Source of the DNA: Agarophyton chilense
Taxonomy: Eukaryota; Rhodophyta; Florideophyceae; Gracilariales; Gracilariaceae
Assembly (NCBI GenBank): GCA_030374765.1
Contig: JARGXX010000111.1
Location: 1,116,001-1,180,000 of the forward strand
Direction: 5' to 3'
Length of the DNA: 64,000 bases
Shown here one piece after another: positions 24,010 through 35,778 of the stretch (within the stretch, counting starts at the first letter, position 1; every line of letters begins with the position of its first letter). The position numbers and the translations under genes were made by a program. The notes beneath the pieces were generated by a model. The model was not told the origin of the DNA and searched no databases. It saw only the letters and a program-made list of their open reading frames with translations.

Positions 24010-26960
24010 TTAATTATCGGACGTCGATTTCCACACTTGGCGCACGAATGTCGTTCAGGCGCATGTGACGTTTGTAATAAACTATCATACTCTTTGGATA
24101 TGTTAGAAGAGTCCTTATCAATCCATTCAAAGGTTTTCACTCGAACTGTGACAAGGAAGCAACTCTACACCTTCTTCATGTTTGGATGGAAGTGCACAGT
24201 GATGACGTAAAGAATATCTCCTATACCGCATTTAGATCCTTTTTCCTGCACAAACTGGACATAATCAAGGTCCAGACAAGCTGCATGATGTAAACACTGG
24301 GTTCTATACTCTGTCGATAGAACCACATCGTCAAACTGCTTGTTAGAATTCTGGTTATCGCCAATATACTCAACTTTGTGTTGAGATACAATATCTGAAC
24401 CTCTGGCAACAGAATATTTCTCGAAGAAGGCTGGTGTGAGCGTGTTCTCATCACAGCTGGCAAGGATTTCAAACTCTGTGACTCGTTCATGCTTCTTTCT
24501 TTTATACCCGCTGTACTCTCAAGGGGTTCAGTACCCTAGAGGTCAGCGACGCTTTATAGGGACGTTGTAGGAGTTTTTTGTTCTTTCTTTCTTGGTTGTC
24601 GGCTGGTGCCAGTTTTTGAAAAATAGCAATTGATGATTGCACTATGTCGCTTTCCACACCTGCCAAACCTTCGTTACCTTGAAGATCAATTGGCTTTTGA
24701 GAAGATATTGTGGCTGCCGGTGGCCGACAGCTTTTAATATCTATAGAATACCACGCCTTGTCTTTTGCTGTAGAGTTTTTGGGGTTGGTGACATCAGAAA
24801 TGAAATGGAGAGTTCGTTTAAATCGGTGCTAGGACTGCAGCTTAAAGTCATACTCAAAAAAATGGCTCAGTTTGATGATCCTCGCCACTAGACTTTGCTT
24901 CGTCTTGGGTTCTCCGCGGCGTAATGTAACTGGCTGCATTGGTCAATTTTTTCGCCGCTGATAAGACATGCAAAAGATTTTAGACTGTCCCCGTAATCTT
25001 TTGCAATAGCACGCAAAAAAGTGTGCGTACGCGATGTGAACTCAAAAGCTCGCCTGAAAAACGAACCCGGATCTTCGGAATGCAAAAAAGTGCTTCTATC
25101 AACCTTTGGTAGAGCCTTTTGGACTTTAATTCTGCCAATGAATATATAGTCTTCAACTGTCTCGCTTTCTGCGCTTCTCTGGGCTGCTTCACTATCTTCA
25201 ACTAGGTGAAACAGTTTTTCTTCTCTTCAGTAGTTCCGTGCTTGTGCCCTGCTTTTGCGATTAGCGTGAACTGTGTGGCAGAAAATACACGATTGTTATT
25301 GTGATACATCGCAGCAATTCGACCACGAACGCCCTCCCGGTACACTACAGCTTCAACAAACCTTCTCGATGTTGTACTAGACTTCCTTCAAGCACTTTAC
25401 ACTGCCCTGCACTGATTTTTCTTACCACGGGGCCCTTACGTTTCTTTCGAATTGCTCAATCACCAAAGACGAAAGGATAATATAAACTTCTCTTGTGAGT
25501 CCCAATTTCGGTTGCCCTTACTCGATCAGTTAGGTAATCAATGCTCCCTTTAAAATTATAGCCTCGGTCTGAAGTGAACATTGCGTCAGTCATTGTTCTG
25601 ACAAGACCTGCAGTTGAAACGCCATAAATCAGTCTTACCAAACGCTCCCACACGCCAATGACCTTTTTTTCGGTCTTAAGTAATGGATTGTAAAGAAAAT
25701 GGGGTTCAGCGCGAAGCATTATTCACAGGTCCAAGGGATTTTTGGAAGATGTTACCGTGCGACGTTGTAGTTAGCTAAGAAACTGCTCGGGACCGCAATC
25801 GTTGGCGGTCATCATCGAAGCTTAATATAGTTACACCGGAAACGTATAGATAGAGCCAATTTACAGAAGCCACCTCATCTTTAAATTCAGTATTCATCGC
25901 ATTAGCCCTCACTAGATATCTCCATCTGTAAAAAGAAACCTCTATTACGCTTTTCCGTAATTGTTGAAACTCTTGAGAAATAATAGACTGCCAGGACATG
26001 CAATACAATAAAAACCTTGATTTCGAAAGGCGTGGTCTGCATTACCATTTTCAGTTTCAGCACACGGTTGGTGTTAGAAACATTTTTAAGCAGAACATGT
26101 TTGGGGAAGAAAATATCTAGAACGTTCAACCTGCTCAGATTTGATTCCGTTGTAGTGCCCCTCACTACAGCTTTCCCTGGAATTTCATTCGCCACTGAAC
26201 TTAGAATGGAATTGGTTTCCGACAAATACCGCTTCCCAAGAAACTCATTGATTCTGTCTATATCGATCGTAACTTCCCTGAATGGTGAGGCATATTTCCA
26301 TACAGGAACGCCCTCCATTCCAAGTCGAGATTTGCTTTGCTGATTTTGAGAGCCGTTGGGGGTATCAACCCCACCAAAGGCGGAATCAACACTATCTTCC
26401 ATTAAAATGACATCATTTTCGGAGAACGGTGACAAACACATATCTTGTACAGCAATTTGTCGGACATCTAAAGCGTTCGAAGAGCCGCAAATGGTACCAT
26501 TCTGGGTGGAACTCAAAGCGTTTTTGAAATGAAGTTGATGTATATTCTCATCCGACAAAGAAACCTCTAAAACTTCATTAAAAGATGCAGTCAACGAAAT
26601 TTCGCTGTTAAGATTACTACTTTCCTGTTCAGTAATACAGAAAGGTGCATCTTCTTCTTCCCTCTCAAAGGAAAACAAAAACTGATTCAAATTGTGGGTT
26701 TCAATGAGCTGGGCACTTTCGGAGTCACTGGGTACCTTATCAGACGGAGGAAAAACTGTCGTGATGCTCCTAGTGTAAAGACGCAGATAACGAGCAACGG
26801 ATAATCAAGGTTCCCTTTAACTTTAAAATAGTTTTGAAGGGTTGACACGGCGCTTGTGACCAACGTTTTATGCATTGTTGAGCTGTCTGGGATGCCAGGT
26901 CGCCTTTCTATAGGGGCCAATAGTGAGGGTGTCTGCTGTTCAAATCTCTAATTTGAATAT
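24010..26960 (-). pseudogene. Decayed DDE-type transposase gene, family not assigned
   Basis: Reading leftwards from about 26960, the minus strand gives a series of coding stretches in changing frames. They are an N-terminal part at 26687-26920, a long acidic and Ser-rich stretch at 25902-26690, a stretch at 25456-25719 with TSDRGYNFKGSIDYL followed by GTHKRSLYYPF, and a C-terminal part at about 24000-24490. DRGY, then GT.KR and a Pro-Phe pair is the pattern of the second catalytic Asp region in a group of large eukaryotic DDE transposases; it also recalls piggyBac. The C-terminal end contains CAKCGNRR-like cysteines near 24020-24060. At least five frame changes or stops break it. It could instead be a decayed host gene derived from a transposase. 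Confidence 0.45.
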
Positions 26961-27949
26961 TTGCGGTGTTTTCGGGTTACGACGGCCTTTCAGAAAAAAG
27001 GCTTGTCGAGCAGCGTTCTTTAGCTTTAAAAGTTTTTATCCTTAAAAGCTTTCATCATAGAAAAACGACCCATTTCTTGGGGCACTATGATATGCCATCA
27101 GTCGCCTCCCCTCACCTGCTCCAAAGCAATACACAACTGTGCCGCAACGTACTCCGCCCCAGCCGCTGCCGACACCATCCCTCTCCTGCGCTCTTTCTCC
27201 CCCAGGAGCGCCTGTATCTGTAGTAGAGTGTGCAATTAGAGGGGTACATGTCCAAGAAGATTCACTCATAGCAAGCTCTTGAGGACCCGTTCCCACCTGT
27301 GCATTTTGGGCGAAATTTGTCAGTTAATCCAACAATAAATCCAACAAATTAAGAAAAAGTTCACATTCCCAGACATTACACTGAACAAGGCACGTCGCAT
27401 GGTGCTGGTGGAAATCTGACGACACGGCACCGGCTCTTGACAGAACCAGCAGTCTTTTTGAATCTCTGCATTACTTCCCTTGCAGAGCCCAGCAACTGAC
27501 AAAGAAACCCGAATTGCGGAGAGTGAGGAGAGAAAACGAACTTAGCTGCTTCTTCTATATTCGTTTCAATTCTCATTTCGTGGCAGATGTTGCATTTTCG
27601 TGCGCGATTTCATTAGAAGCGTTCACACCTTAATTCGGTTTATATTTTGTGTATTAAACGGCACATGCCGCATTTAGACCACAATGCTATGCCTAGAGCA
27701 GTGTCACGCTTTTCTTCAATACAGGCCTGTTTCCCCCACGCAGCTGCAGACACGTAAGAATCCCATGTTCAGATTCCTTACCTCTCCCCACACCCTCTGT
27801 TGTTCTTGCGGGACCAACATTCGTGGGGTACTTAAGCCGACCAGATCAGACTTTTTCAATCATGTTCTTTGGCCTTCATCTCGCAGCCAATTCTCCTCAT
27901 CTCACCTTGCTCAAGTCTCACCACAATCATATCCACACATTTCACAAAT
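26961..27949. other. Intergenic, upstream of 27950 gene
   Basis: No supported gene. It separates the decayed transposase from a host gene and must contain that gene's promoter, but no clear TATA box is visible within 100 bases of its ATG. Confidence 0.4.
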
Positions 27950-28624
27950 ATGAGCCGGTTTGCAAACATTTTTAGCGAATTGGAGCGAGAGGAAACGGGT
28001 ACCGGAGAAGTACCGGTTGCCTTATACGCTGCAAATCATAGAGGACTCAATACCGATCATTTTGGGTTCTGCTCACACGATACCCCTCAGTTTCTAATGC
28101 GTGGAAAGCGGGTACGGTACGAATTCCAACCGAGCTCGGAAAGCCTGCGCGTCTTTGATGAAGCCAAAGCTGCCAAAGATGCGGGTGTGCCTATTGGATC
28201 CGATCGGTACGCTGTGGAGATGAAAGAGAGCAGGAGCTTTGAATGGGAGCTTCGGCATTATTTGTCGTGTGGTGGACAGGCCCACTTGGCGTACAGTGGG
28301 TACGATATGCCACGCGGCAATGTTGCATCATGCCCATCGAAGCTCAAATATGGCTCTGGGCCAAAAATTCAGTCGGCGCTTTGCAAAACGCTGCGGCCTG
28401 AGGTGGTTGCAAGTACAAAGAGCTTTCTCTGCACTCTCTGGAACAGAGGAAAAGCATTGGCAAGGAAGTTTAGAGAATTGATAAAGCGCGCATGGAGAGC
28501 AATACAACGTTCACTCTCCCAAAGAATGTTCCGCTCAGAACACAGCGCGATGGGGTCCACTGAACGAGCTCAATTGATGTCAAAACAATTCCTTTTCTGC
28601 TTTGTCTCTGGAACAGAGAGGTAG
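27950..28624 (+). CDS. Hypothetical protein, 224 aa
   Basis: Uninterrupted frame with ordinary amino-acid composition. I chose the ATG at 27950 because the 27 upstream in-frame codons have no ATG. The protein begins MSRFANIFSELEREE and is soluble-looking: no signal peptide and no membrane segment. Residues 1-60 are acidic to neutral, the middle contains a GG..HLAYSGYDMPRG stretch (residues 108-123), and residues 160-195 form a basic Arg/Lys/Trp-rich, probably amphipathic helix (RKFRELIKRAWRAIQRSL). Seven Cys are scattered. No domain recognised. A host gene is likelier than transposon debris because the frame is intact amid decayed surroundings; expression is not shown. Confidence 0.55.
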   Translation: MSRFANIFSELEREETGTGEVPVALYAANHRGLNTDHFGFCSHDTPQFLMRGKRVRYEFQPSSESLRVFDEAKAAKDAGVPIGSDRYAVEMKESRSFEWELRHYLSCGGQAHLAYSGYDMPRGNVASCPSKLKYGSGPKIQSALCKTLRPEVVASTKSFLCTLWNRGKALARKFRELIKRAWRAIQRSLSQRMFRSEHSAMGSTERAQLMSKQFLFCFVSGTER

Positions 28625-29980
28625 AGTACAATCAAAAAATATCCATACTTCATTTCAGTTTCACGGCCATTCCATGAATTCGGAACCCATGAATTCGGGA
28701 ATCTGAAAACAGAGAAGGTCTACTCAATCCTTGCCCAGCAAAAAGCACACACGTTCCTACGTTTTCCCAAATTCTTTCGGAATGCAAAAGAGTCTGCTGC
28801 CGATGGGTATGCTTTTCATCGTGGAAAGAAATCTTCGTTTGCAGAAAGCCGTATGCGAATTGAAAATAAATTTGAATGACTGTTACCTCAAACTTTAAAT
28901 GTTTCGAGAACATCATCCCCAACAGTTTCGCATAGTTTTCACAATGCCTCATAAAACCAAATTTTGCTCCTTCGTTCCGCCCCAACATGTTCAAAAGTTT
29001 TGAGGCTCAAACAGAACTCAGTTTCATAGCATTTTCTTCATTGCGGCGAGGTTCCCGCGTTCTACGTAAAAAGTCCAAAATTAATTGTAATACAGAATAG
29101 ATGTGTATACTGGAATGATTGAAAGGCAGGTGTGGTGTGGTCGCTCTGGCGTCTGTCCTCATTGAGAAGAGATAGCCGCAGCGGCCTACCTACATCTTTA
29201 TTTATATAGCTCTCGTGGTGCAGTTCTAGATGTAGTGGTCACTCTTTGGGTGACAGTAGACTAGCTTGAAGTCCATGGAGAAACTATAGAGGTAACCAAG
29301 GGGAGACAGAAGCTTGTAGTTAAACTAATCCGTTGCACCAATCATCTGGGGCGACAGTATTATCTCATGACGCATCTGCGAGGACAACCCTCCGCCCATT
29401 TCTTTCTCCTGAATCAAACACTCTAACGCATGACGCGCATCATTTGCGAAACGATGCACCTTCATTGCACGTGGACGGAGACGAAAACACCTGTCACTTC
29501 GCTGCTGACGATCTGTATTTTCTCTGCTGGCTGTTGTGCAGTACTTGGCTGATTGCCCCTGAGCAGTCGGGGCAAAGAACAGGGCAATATCGCATAGTCC
29601 CTTTTTCTGCGATGTCCGATGCCTTTACTTTCTGATGCGGCGAAGCGGATGTCGGCTTCTTATGCAGCTTGTCGCAACTGTTCTGGTCGCTTTGCTCAGT
29701 TTCTCTAAAGGGGAATTTAACTATTTCCACCGTCAACCGCCGACATTCTAGTTTTTATCGACAGCTGACTTCGGGCGATCGTTCCTCTAAACCGATTAAA
29801 CAAAGGTCTAGGCACAACAAAGTCCCAGAAGTTTGTGTAACAAATGCTTATTGCAATCCGCACAAACGTTGGATTTTGCGCTTGAGATTGCGGCCATCTG
29901 CAGTCATCAAGTAGTCATGCAGATACCCGGGACGTTTCCGTGCAGCGTCTGTAACGGCTCCCCAGTTTGGTCAATCTTAT
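28625..29980. other. Intergenic with possible element debris
   Basis: No gene I can support. A minus-strand open frame of 114 codons (28650-28994) lacks motifs. The sequence CCATGAATTCGG is repeated at 28675 and 28690. The segment 29102-29330 read on the minus strand has a TATATAAATA box and could be a solo or terminal LTR of the Ty3-like remnant to its right, but no partner copy is present in the window. Confidence 0.3.
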
Positions 29981-29989
29981 CCGACAATC

Positions 29990-30720
29990 CATTGCACAGG
30001 AATTCAACCTTAACCTCAACGTCCTCTTCTCGAATTGTTCTCAGTGCTACTACGGTCTGGTACTGTGTCTCGGAGTTTTTAGCCGCCGAAAAGCAATGCC
30101 TCTTAAACTGGTTTCTCTTCCATCGAAACCTGAAAAACCATCATCCGACGTGCAAGAGCCACTTCTAATGACCTTTCGACAATGTTCTGTACCTGAAAAA
30201 TGGGCGATGACCTTACTACTTTGACACTTCTTGGACCTTTCTCGATAGATGCAAGCTTGTGGCTCTGCTTACCGCGTGCTCACCAGAACGAAGTCTCCTA
30301 CTCTGGAATTTGTAGCCTGCACACTAGTGCGGGCATTATGTAGGGCTACCGCTTTCTTCGAGTAGCAGCAGTTCTGCATGCAACATCTCGGTGCATTTCA
30401 GAAAGCGCCTTCTGTGTACTATTGATATTCATAATGTCTTTCATCTCTACGATGTCTACCGAAGTAGCCTTACGGTCTTTCTCCATTGACAAGGCTGTCA
30501 TTAAAGGTCTTGTCGGACGTTGTCCTGTGAATACACCAAGTGGTGATCGATAAACTCGCGATATTTTTTCGTCTCGCAATCCCTGTCGCCGCAACGAGTG
30601 AATGGTTCAAAACAGTTCAGTTCTCATCAAATGTTTCGTCTCTTCACCACTCAACTTTCGTACCATTCCGTTCAAGTTCGATTCAACTCTCTGTAGCGCC
30701 ATCTTTTTTTTCTTTGATAA
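29990..30720 (-). mobile_element. Integrase scrap of a Ty3-like element (fossil)
   Basis: The minus strand at 30346-30594 contains SPLGVFTGQRPTRPL and, further on, AALSEMHRDV-like and AVALHNARTS-like segments. This is the pattern of the integrase C-terminal region (a SP.E.FTG.RP motif followed by a helical stretch before the GDFVLV strand) in Ty3/gypsy elements of stramenopile and algal type. Only this fragment is legible; the rest is eroded. It is unrelated in detail to Elements 1 and 2. Old and heavily broken. Confidence 0.45.
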
Positions 30721-30986
30721 GTGTTCGCTGTGAAGGTTCAGCGTAGACCGCCTGCTCTGTAAGTGACAGTTGCTACGCTGCATTGCAATTCAAGCCCACA
30801 AGTCTAGGAGAGCCTGCATCGCAATCAAGCACACGCACTCTGGCCCATGCTGAAATGAAGGTATTGCCTCAACCTGAGGCTCAATACGAAGCATTAAACC
30901 GCCTCCATGTCCCCAGATCTGCTTATCTACGAGCCACGAGCGAAACGTTTGTGCTTCAAGTTTCCCATGACAGCTAGAGCAAGCGC

Positions 30987-32396
30987 TCATTTGGTCAAGT
31001 TGCACGCATATTTCCATCGACCTATGCTTTTTTTTTCGACGAGGGTTCGCATATGCACTGTTTTAAAGCATTCGCCGTTTTGGCCACCCATCCCTGCACC
31101 AAACCGGAGCAATCTGCAAAATTTGGTGTCAAACATGATTGTGTTTCGATCATCATGTGCACCCATCCACGCTGCCAGCCGAGAAAACCCTGAGTTCAGG
31201 GCAACCAACCCTTTTCCTCTTGCCATGAGCCCCAGATCCACAAAAGCTCTTTCAAACACTTCATACATCCTGTCTTCTCCGCCCTCGGTTCGCAGACTGT
31301 TCACATGCGCTACTTGACCTTTAAGGGTTCCCACGATTGCATTTGGCAGTTCTACACGCACTCCCTCTTTGATCCACTTTGTGGCGTTTGCCGTATCTGT
31401 TGCAAGAAAAATTCTATTCATCGCGGAATGCTTAGCGGCCATGCCCACAACACGACCAAAACAAATCGACAAACTGCGCAAATCTAATCCCTCCTTCTCC
31501 ACATTAAAGCGTTTTTTTTCCCCTTCCCTGACGCCGTGTCCCAACCTGGCGTGCGAGGCTAGGTATGCCTCGCCTCGGAAAGGATCTTTTTCTTTTAGGC
31601 TTCTTCGCAATGATGGAGCGGTCTCGAAAAGCAACTGCAGTAAGAAAGGAACCACTACGCTTTCCCCAACTTCGAATGATTCCAGGTCCGCCTTCTTTAT
31701 TTTCAGTGCGAAAGGCAGTTGTGGATATCGGGTTGTGATGGAAAGAAAGCGTCTCAATTGCGGACCTCGTTGGCCAGTCTCAATAATGACGCGAGAAGAG
31801 TTCAGATACTTGCGAAGGTTGTAGTTTGATTTCTTACTACCACGAATAGTTTCTTCACTTCGTTCATTTGAGAAGACAGCGGGATCATAAATGAAATTGT
31901 TCTTTAAAGGATTCCCTAGCATTTTCGACATTGAACCCATTTCCGGCAGGTCGATTAAAAAGAAGCGCTCTGTTACAACTGCCAGAAGATAGGCGCGAAG
32001 CAGACCACGAAAGCGATCACCAAGGCCACGATTTGAGCGCCCGCGGAAGATCAGCAATGGTAGGGTCTGCACATGAGACGTGTTCTTTTCACTCAGAAAC
32101 CGCTGTTCTCTGTGCCACTCTCCATATTCTTCGACCACAATCCCCAGAAATCTCTTCAAATCTCGAACAAAGGCTGGACGGCCAGGAAAACGAAGGGCAA
32201 TGTCGCTGAGGGTGACGGATTCGAAGGGAAGAATGTGGTTTTGAAAACCTTGGGATCGTTTCAGACTCCAATAGATCATTGGTTTGTGCTTGGTGTGATA
32301 AACTGATGATATGCCCAAAAAGACACAGAGTTGCAGCAAAAGAAGCCCAAAAAACACCCGAATAGAATAACGTTTGTTACGAATGCTTGTTGCCAT
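30987..32396 (-). CDS. Fucosyltransferase-like type II membrane protein, 469 aa
   Basis: Uninterrupted frame from ATG at 32396 to a TGA at 30987-30989. A short basic N-terminus precedes a single membrane segment (residues about 14-31), giving type II Golgi topology with a lumenal catalytic part. Residues 117-150 (FRGRSNRGLGDRFRG, then a helix and FFLIDLP) resemble the nucleotide-sugar site at the start of the fucosyltransferase fold (GLG.R..). HARLGHG at 282-288, FLATDTANA at 330-338 and LNSGFSRLAAWMG at 400-412 match the later motifs of the GT23/GT37/O-FucT superfamily (H.R.G, TD, S.FS..A). Likely role: transfer of fucose or a related sugar to cell-wall polysaccharide or glycoprotein in the Golgi. 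The superfamily is inferred from motifs; donor and acceptor are unknown. The gene looks intact and intron-less. Confidence 0.72.
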   Translation of the reverse strand: MATSIRNKRYSIRVFFGLLLLQLCVFLGISSVYHTKHKPMIYWSLKRSQGFQNHILPFESVTLSDIALRFPGRPAFVRDLKRFLGIVVEEYGEWHREQRFLSEKNTSHVQTLPLLIFRGRSNRGLGDRFRGLLRAYLLAVVTERFFLIDLPEMGSMSKMLGNPLKNNFIYDPAVFSNERSEETIRGSKKSNYNLRKYLNSSRVIIETGQRGPQLRRFLSITTRYPQLPFALKIKKADLESFEVGESVVVPFLLQLLFETAPSLRRSLKEKDPFRGEAYLASHARLGHGVREGEKKRFNVEKEGLDLRSLSICFGRVVGMAAKHSAMNRIFLATDTANATKWIKEGVRVELPNAIVGTLKGQVAHVNSLRTEGGEDRMYEVFERAFVDLGLMARGKGLVALNSGFSRLAAWMGAHDDRNTIMFDTKFCRLLRFGAGMGGQNGECFKTVHMRTLVEKKSIGRWKYACNLTK

Positions 32397-32405
32397 GATG
32401 TGAAT

Positions 32406-32418
32406 ATTTATATTTATA
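32406..32418 (-). promoter_or_regulatory. TATA-like element just upstream of the 30987-32396 gene
   Basis: TATAAATATAAAT on the minus strand ends 10 bases before the ATG at 32396. It is an excellent TATA sequence but unusually close to the start codon, so either it is not the promoter or transcription starts inside the first codons. Confidence 0.45.
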
Positions 32419-32424
32419 AGATTC

Positions 32425-34110
32425 AGAACAAGTTCTTAGCTCTGGGCTTTAAGGTTTTTTATTTCTTTACTCTCGTCAGTGACGTATTTAAGACAACCCC
32501 TGAACCTTGGCATCGCTGACAGTAGTGTCCAGTGCGATCATCGTTTCCAGTCTTTGATCACTGTTTCAGTCTGTTGAGCAAAGAAGTTTTAAAAAGAAAT
32601 TGTTTCCGTTGGTGTGTCACCAACGATTGCTCTACGAAATTTTAACAAGAGCGAAAAACGGCGATTGTCTCGTCAGTAGCAAGAATAAAGAAAATGTAAC
32701 GGCAATATGCAGGCAGATGAATTTTGAAGTGGGCTACACCTTTCGAAATGTCCCAGAGGACTTCAGGGTTTGAAAAGTATTGTCGTGTACAATAGCTATG
32801 AAGTGATATAGGTTCGGTACTCATTCTAAGGGGCCTTATAATGTCCATAAAGAATATTTTGCTGCGAAATTAGTGTTTCGGCTTGTAAATCCAAATGATC
32901 GTAGACACAAAACCGGCTACAAACCCGTTCCATCTCAAGTACGCTCTCTCAAGAATATTGTCGACAAACCTCGTATTTTTCTCCCACAACTCACCACCTT
33001 CACCGACGCTCCGAAAACAGCAAAAGCATCTCAGCGACTAAACGTATGCATTTGCGATCTAGTTTTTCATACACAATGGATACCCTTTCCTCGAAAATGC
33101 TTTTCAATGAGGAAGAGAGACACTGCACGACGCCAAAAAGGCATACGGCACTGCACCTGTCAGGTACGATTACAATAGCCCGGGCTTCTTTTACCCTCTC
33201 AGGGAGCCCGGGTCCCGTTAAATCTTTCAGGAGCCGGGACACACTTCAGAGTTGAAGGAACCCTAGTACAACAAACACCGGAGCTTTCCGAAATTTAAAA
33301 AACTGCACCTATTTTAAAGGAAGATTCCTTGCAAAGAAGAATCGTACTTTTGGACAGCTTGAATGGCACAGCAGCTTACAAAACAAGTGTCACGATACGA
33401 GCACGTGTACGCCACAGAATCTGCGTTCGAAAAAGATTGACTGGGGCCATGTAATCCATTCAAGTATTGGTCAAATTTGCTCAACATTTTTCAACATTTC
33501 ATTCTTTTGCATATCTGATCAGTCCTTTGATATCACACTCTTTAAGAGTGATTTGAAATCAAGACGATTGTGATATCAAATCGGGCTTTTATTTACATGG
33601 TAAAGTACAAATAAGCTATACACACAACACTGCGATATCCAAGTTAAATCGAAAACCACATGTGATCACGGGTCACTCGACAGCAGAATCGACCCTCTCG
33701 CCTACGGCTCGGGGCAGATTTGGTGCTGTCCCGTGCCCCATCATCTTGTCTCGGTTTTCGATATAATTCATACAAAAAGCACACACAGGAAAAAACGGAA
33801 AAAGTGAAACGAATACATTTATATTCAACGGCTTCTCACGGCATAGACAATCCCTCTTACAAGAGCATCTCTATCAAACTCCCATATACGTATATATATG
33901 AGTTCCAACTGCGAAACGCATCTCAATCAAGTTTCTGAAACCTAAAAGTTTTAGGATGCGACCTAAAATCCACTCTTTTTTCCACAGAATAGCCGGATTA
34001 CTAAATCGCCACCTAAGAGCAAGACTACGAGTGGGGCAAAAATTAGCACTGAATTAAAGAAATAGAGACGCCGTTGTTGGAGTATTTCTCAACTTATCCA
34101 CTGGAAGAAA
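32425..34110. other. Intergenic, no supported gene
   Basis: Open frames at 32873-33178 (+) and 33000-33242 (-) overlap each other and lack motifs; the latter has no ATG start. An inverted repeat lies at 33526-33580. No element is recognised. Confidence 0.4.
33526..33580. repeat. Inverted repeat
   Basis: TTTGATATCACA at 33526-33537 and its exact reverse complement TGTGATATCAAA at 33569-33580. Nested next to the left arm is a second perfect palindrome, CACTCTT-T-AAGAGTG (33536-33550). It could form a hairpin or be the two ends of a tiny palindromic element; function unknown. Confidence 0.7.
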
Positions 34111-35778
34111 ATGCCTCTAAGAATATCACAGAAGGTGATATTTTGAAGTTTTTCGGTTTGGTTGTGTTATTTAAAACGCTTTGAGTTTTCAAATAGACTA
34201 CCAATGTGGTCTAAACACACGATTTCTAAATATATTTAATCTCCCTAGCTCAGAAAGATCACGTCACGCAATCGGTTCGAATATATACAGAAATTGATCG
34301 TTTTCAGTGGCTTTGAAAACGATCAGAATTCAGAATAATGCAGGTGGCCGTTTGTTTTTGAGTTTTTGAAAGTTATAAATGACCTTCGGAAATCTTTCGT
34401 AAAACCGTTACACATTTTATGCGTAGACGAAAGTATGTCACGTTTGTATGGAATTAGAAAGGACTGGATTGAAATTGAACTTCCACAATACACTGCTCTT
34501 GATAGAAACCTGAAAAAAGTTTTGAATTTAAGACAGAGTGTTGTGAAAGGAGTGGATTTTTTCTCGAAATATAAATCACGATGGGAACTACAGAACCAGA
34601 TGTACCCCCTTTCCAATCGTAAAATGTGCATGTAGCAGCTGTGTAAATGAGACTTTTTGAAAATTGGTTCGCAACTGATCGAAAAGATTGTGCCAATTTA
34701 TATCTTGCATCTGTTGAGACAGCTTGAAAACTTTTAAAAAGAGAAATGCGATTTATTGGAGTCGTTAAAACAGCCACCAGAAGGTTTTCTAGGAAAAAAT
34801 GTTTTCGAACTTACGATGACCGCACGAGCCCAGCACGTATCAATGGTCGCGAAACTGCCTGAATTGAATCGGAAGATGATTTATGTGCTCTGGGTAGGCC
34901 GTGAGAGGAGATATTTCATCAGCACTTGTGGAAGTATCAAACCAGGAACTCGCAATTCTCGGGAAAGATGGAGGAAAACTGATGGAATAACAAAGAAAAA
35001 ATTCCTCTTTCCATTGCTATTACAGAGATCGGAGAGGAGTACTATTCTTTTTGTCCAAGAATTGATAGACATAATGAATCACGCCATCCTGATCTGAAGA
35101 TGGAAAAGAAGTTGGAAGTGAATGAATGGTCTTTTAGAGTGAATACTTCTTTGGTTGCAATACTCGTGGTTTATGCTTGTAGTTTATACAAGGGAGCATA
35201 CAGGAACAAATTGAATCTTATACCGCATATTTTTTAATGTAATCTTGCAGACGGATTAATAGATAACAACTTAGATACTATTCGAACCGTGAAACGAAAA
35301 AGTAAGGAGGAAGTTGAAATAGAAAACCTATATATGGCTGGTACCAGCATTCATTAAATGGAAACTAATCGAAAACAACAAAGAACATTAGATGGTTTTT
35401 GGACGTCTCAAACATATGAAATACGATGCAAAGTATGTAAAACTACTTACAAATCAAAATTTTTTTGTTCAGAATACAAAATGTACAATGATATGGATGT
35501 TTACATATGTCACAGCGAAACAGGTCGTGAATGTTTCATAGATCATTTGCGTGACATTCATCACATTTTGAGCAACATTTAGTCAACAACATTGATGTTC
35601 GTGTGTTAACATGCGTTCCTTATACATTTTAGAGGCATTTTTTAAAAGCATAGAAACAAAGTTCAACTTACCTTAAGCCCCCTAATAATTCAATCCGCGT
35701 TATAAAATTTGGCAGATATATTATGGTCTCTGACGAAAGAATCCCTTTAGCAGATGTCACCCTATTTTGCTTGCTGTT

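Noticed and set aside
28650-28994. 114-codon minus-strand frame downstream of the 27950 gene
   Set aside because: No domain, no promoter signal and composition of chance AT-rich coding.
33000-33242. 80-codon minus-strand frame
   Set aside because: It has no ATG start, overlaps a plus-strand frame and has no recognisable motif.
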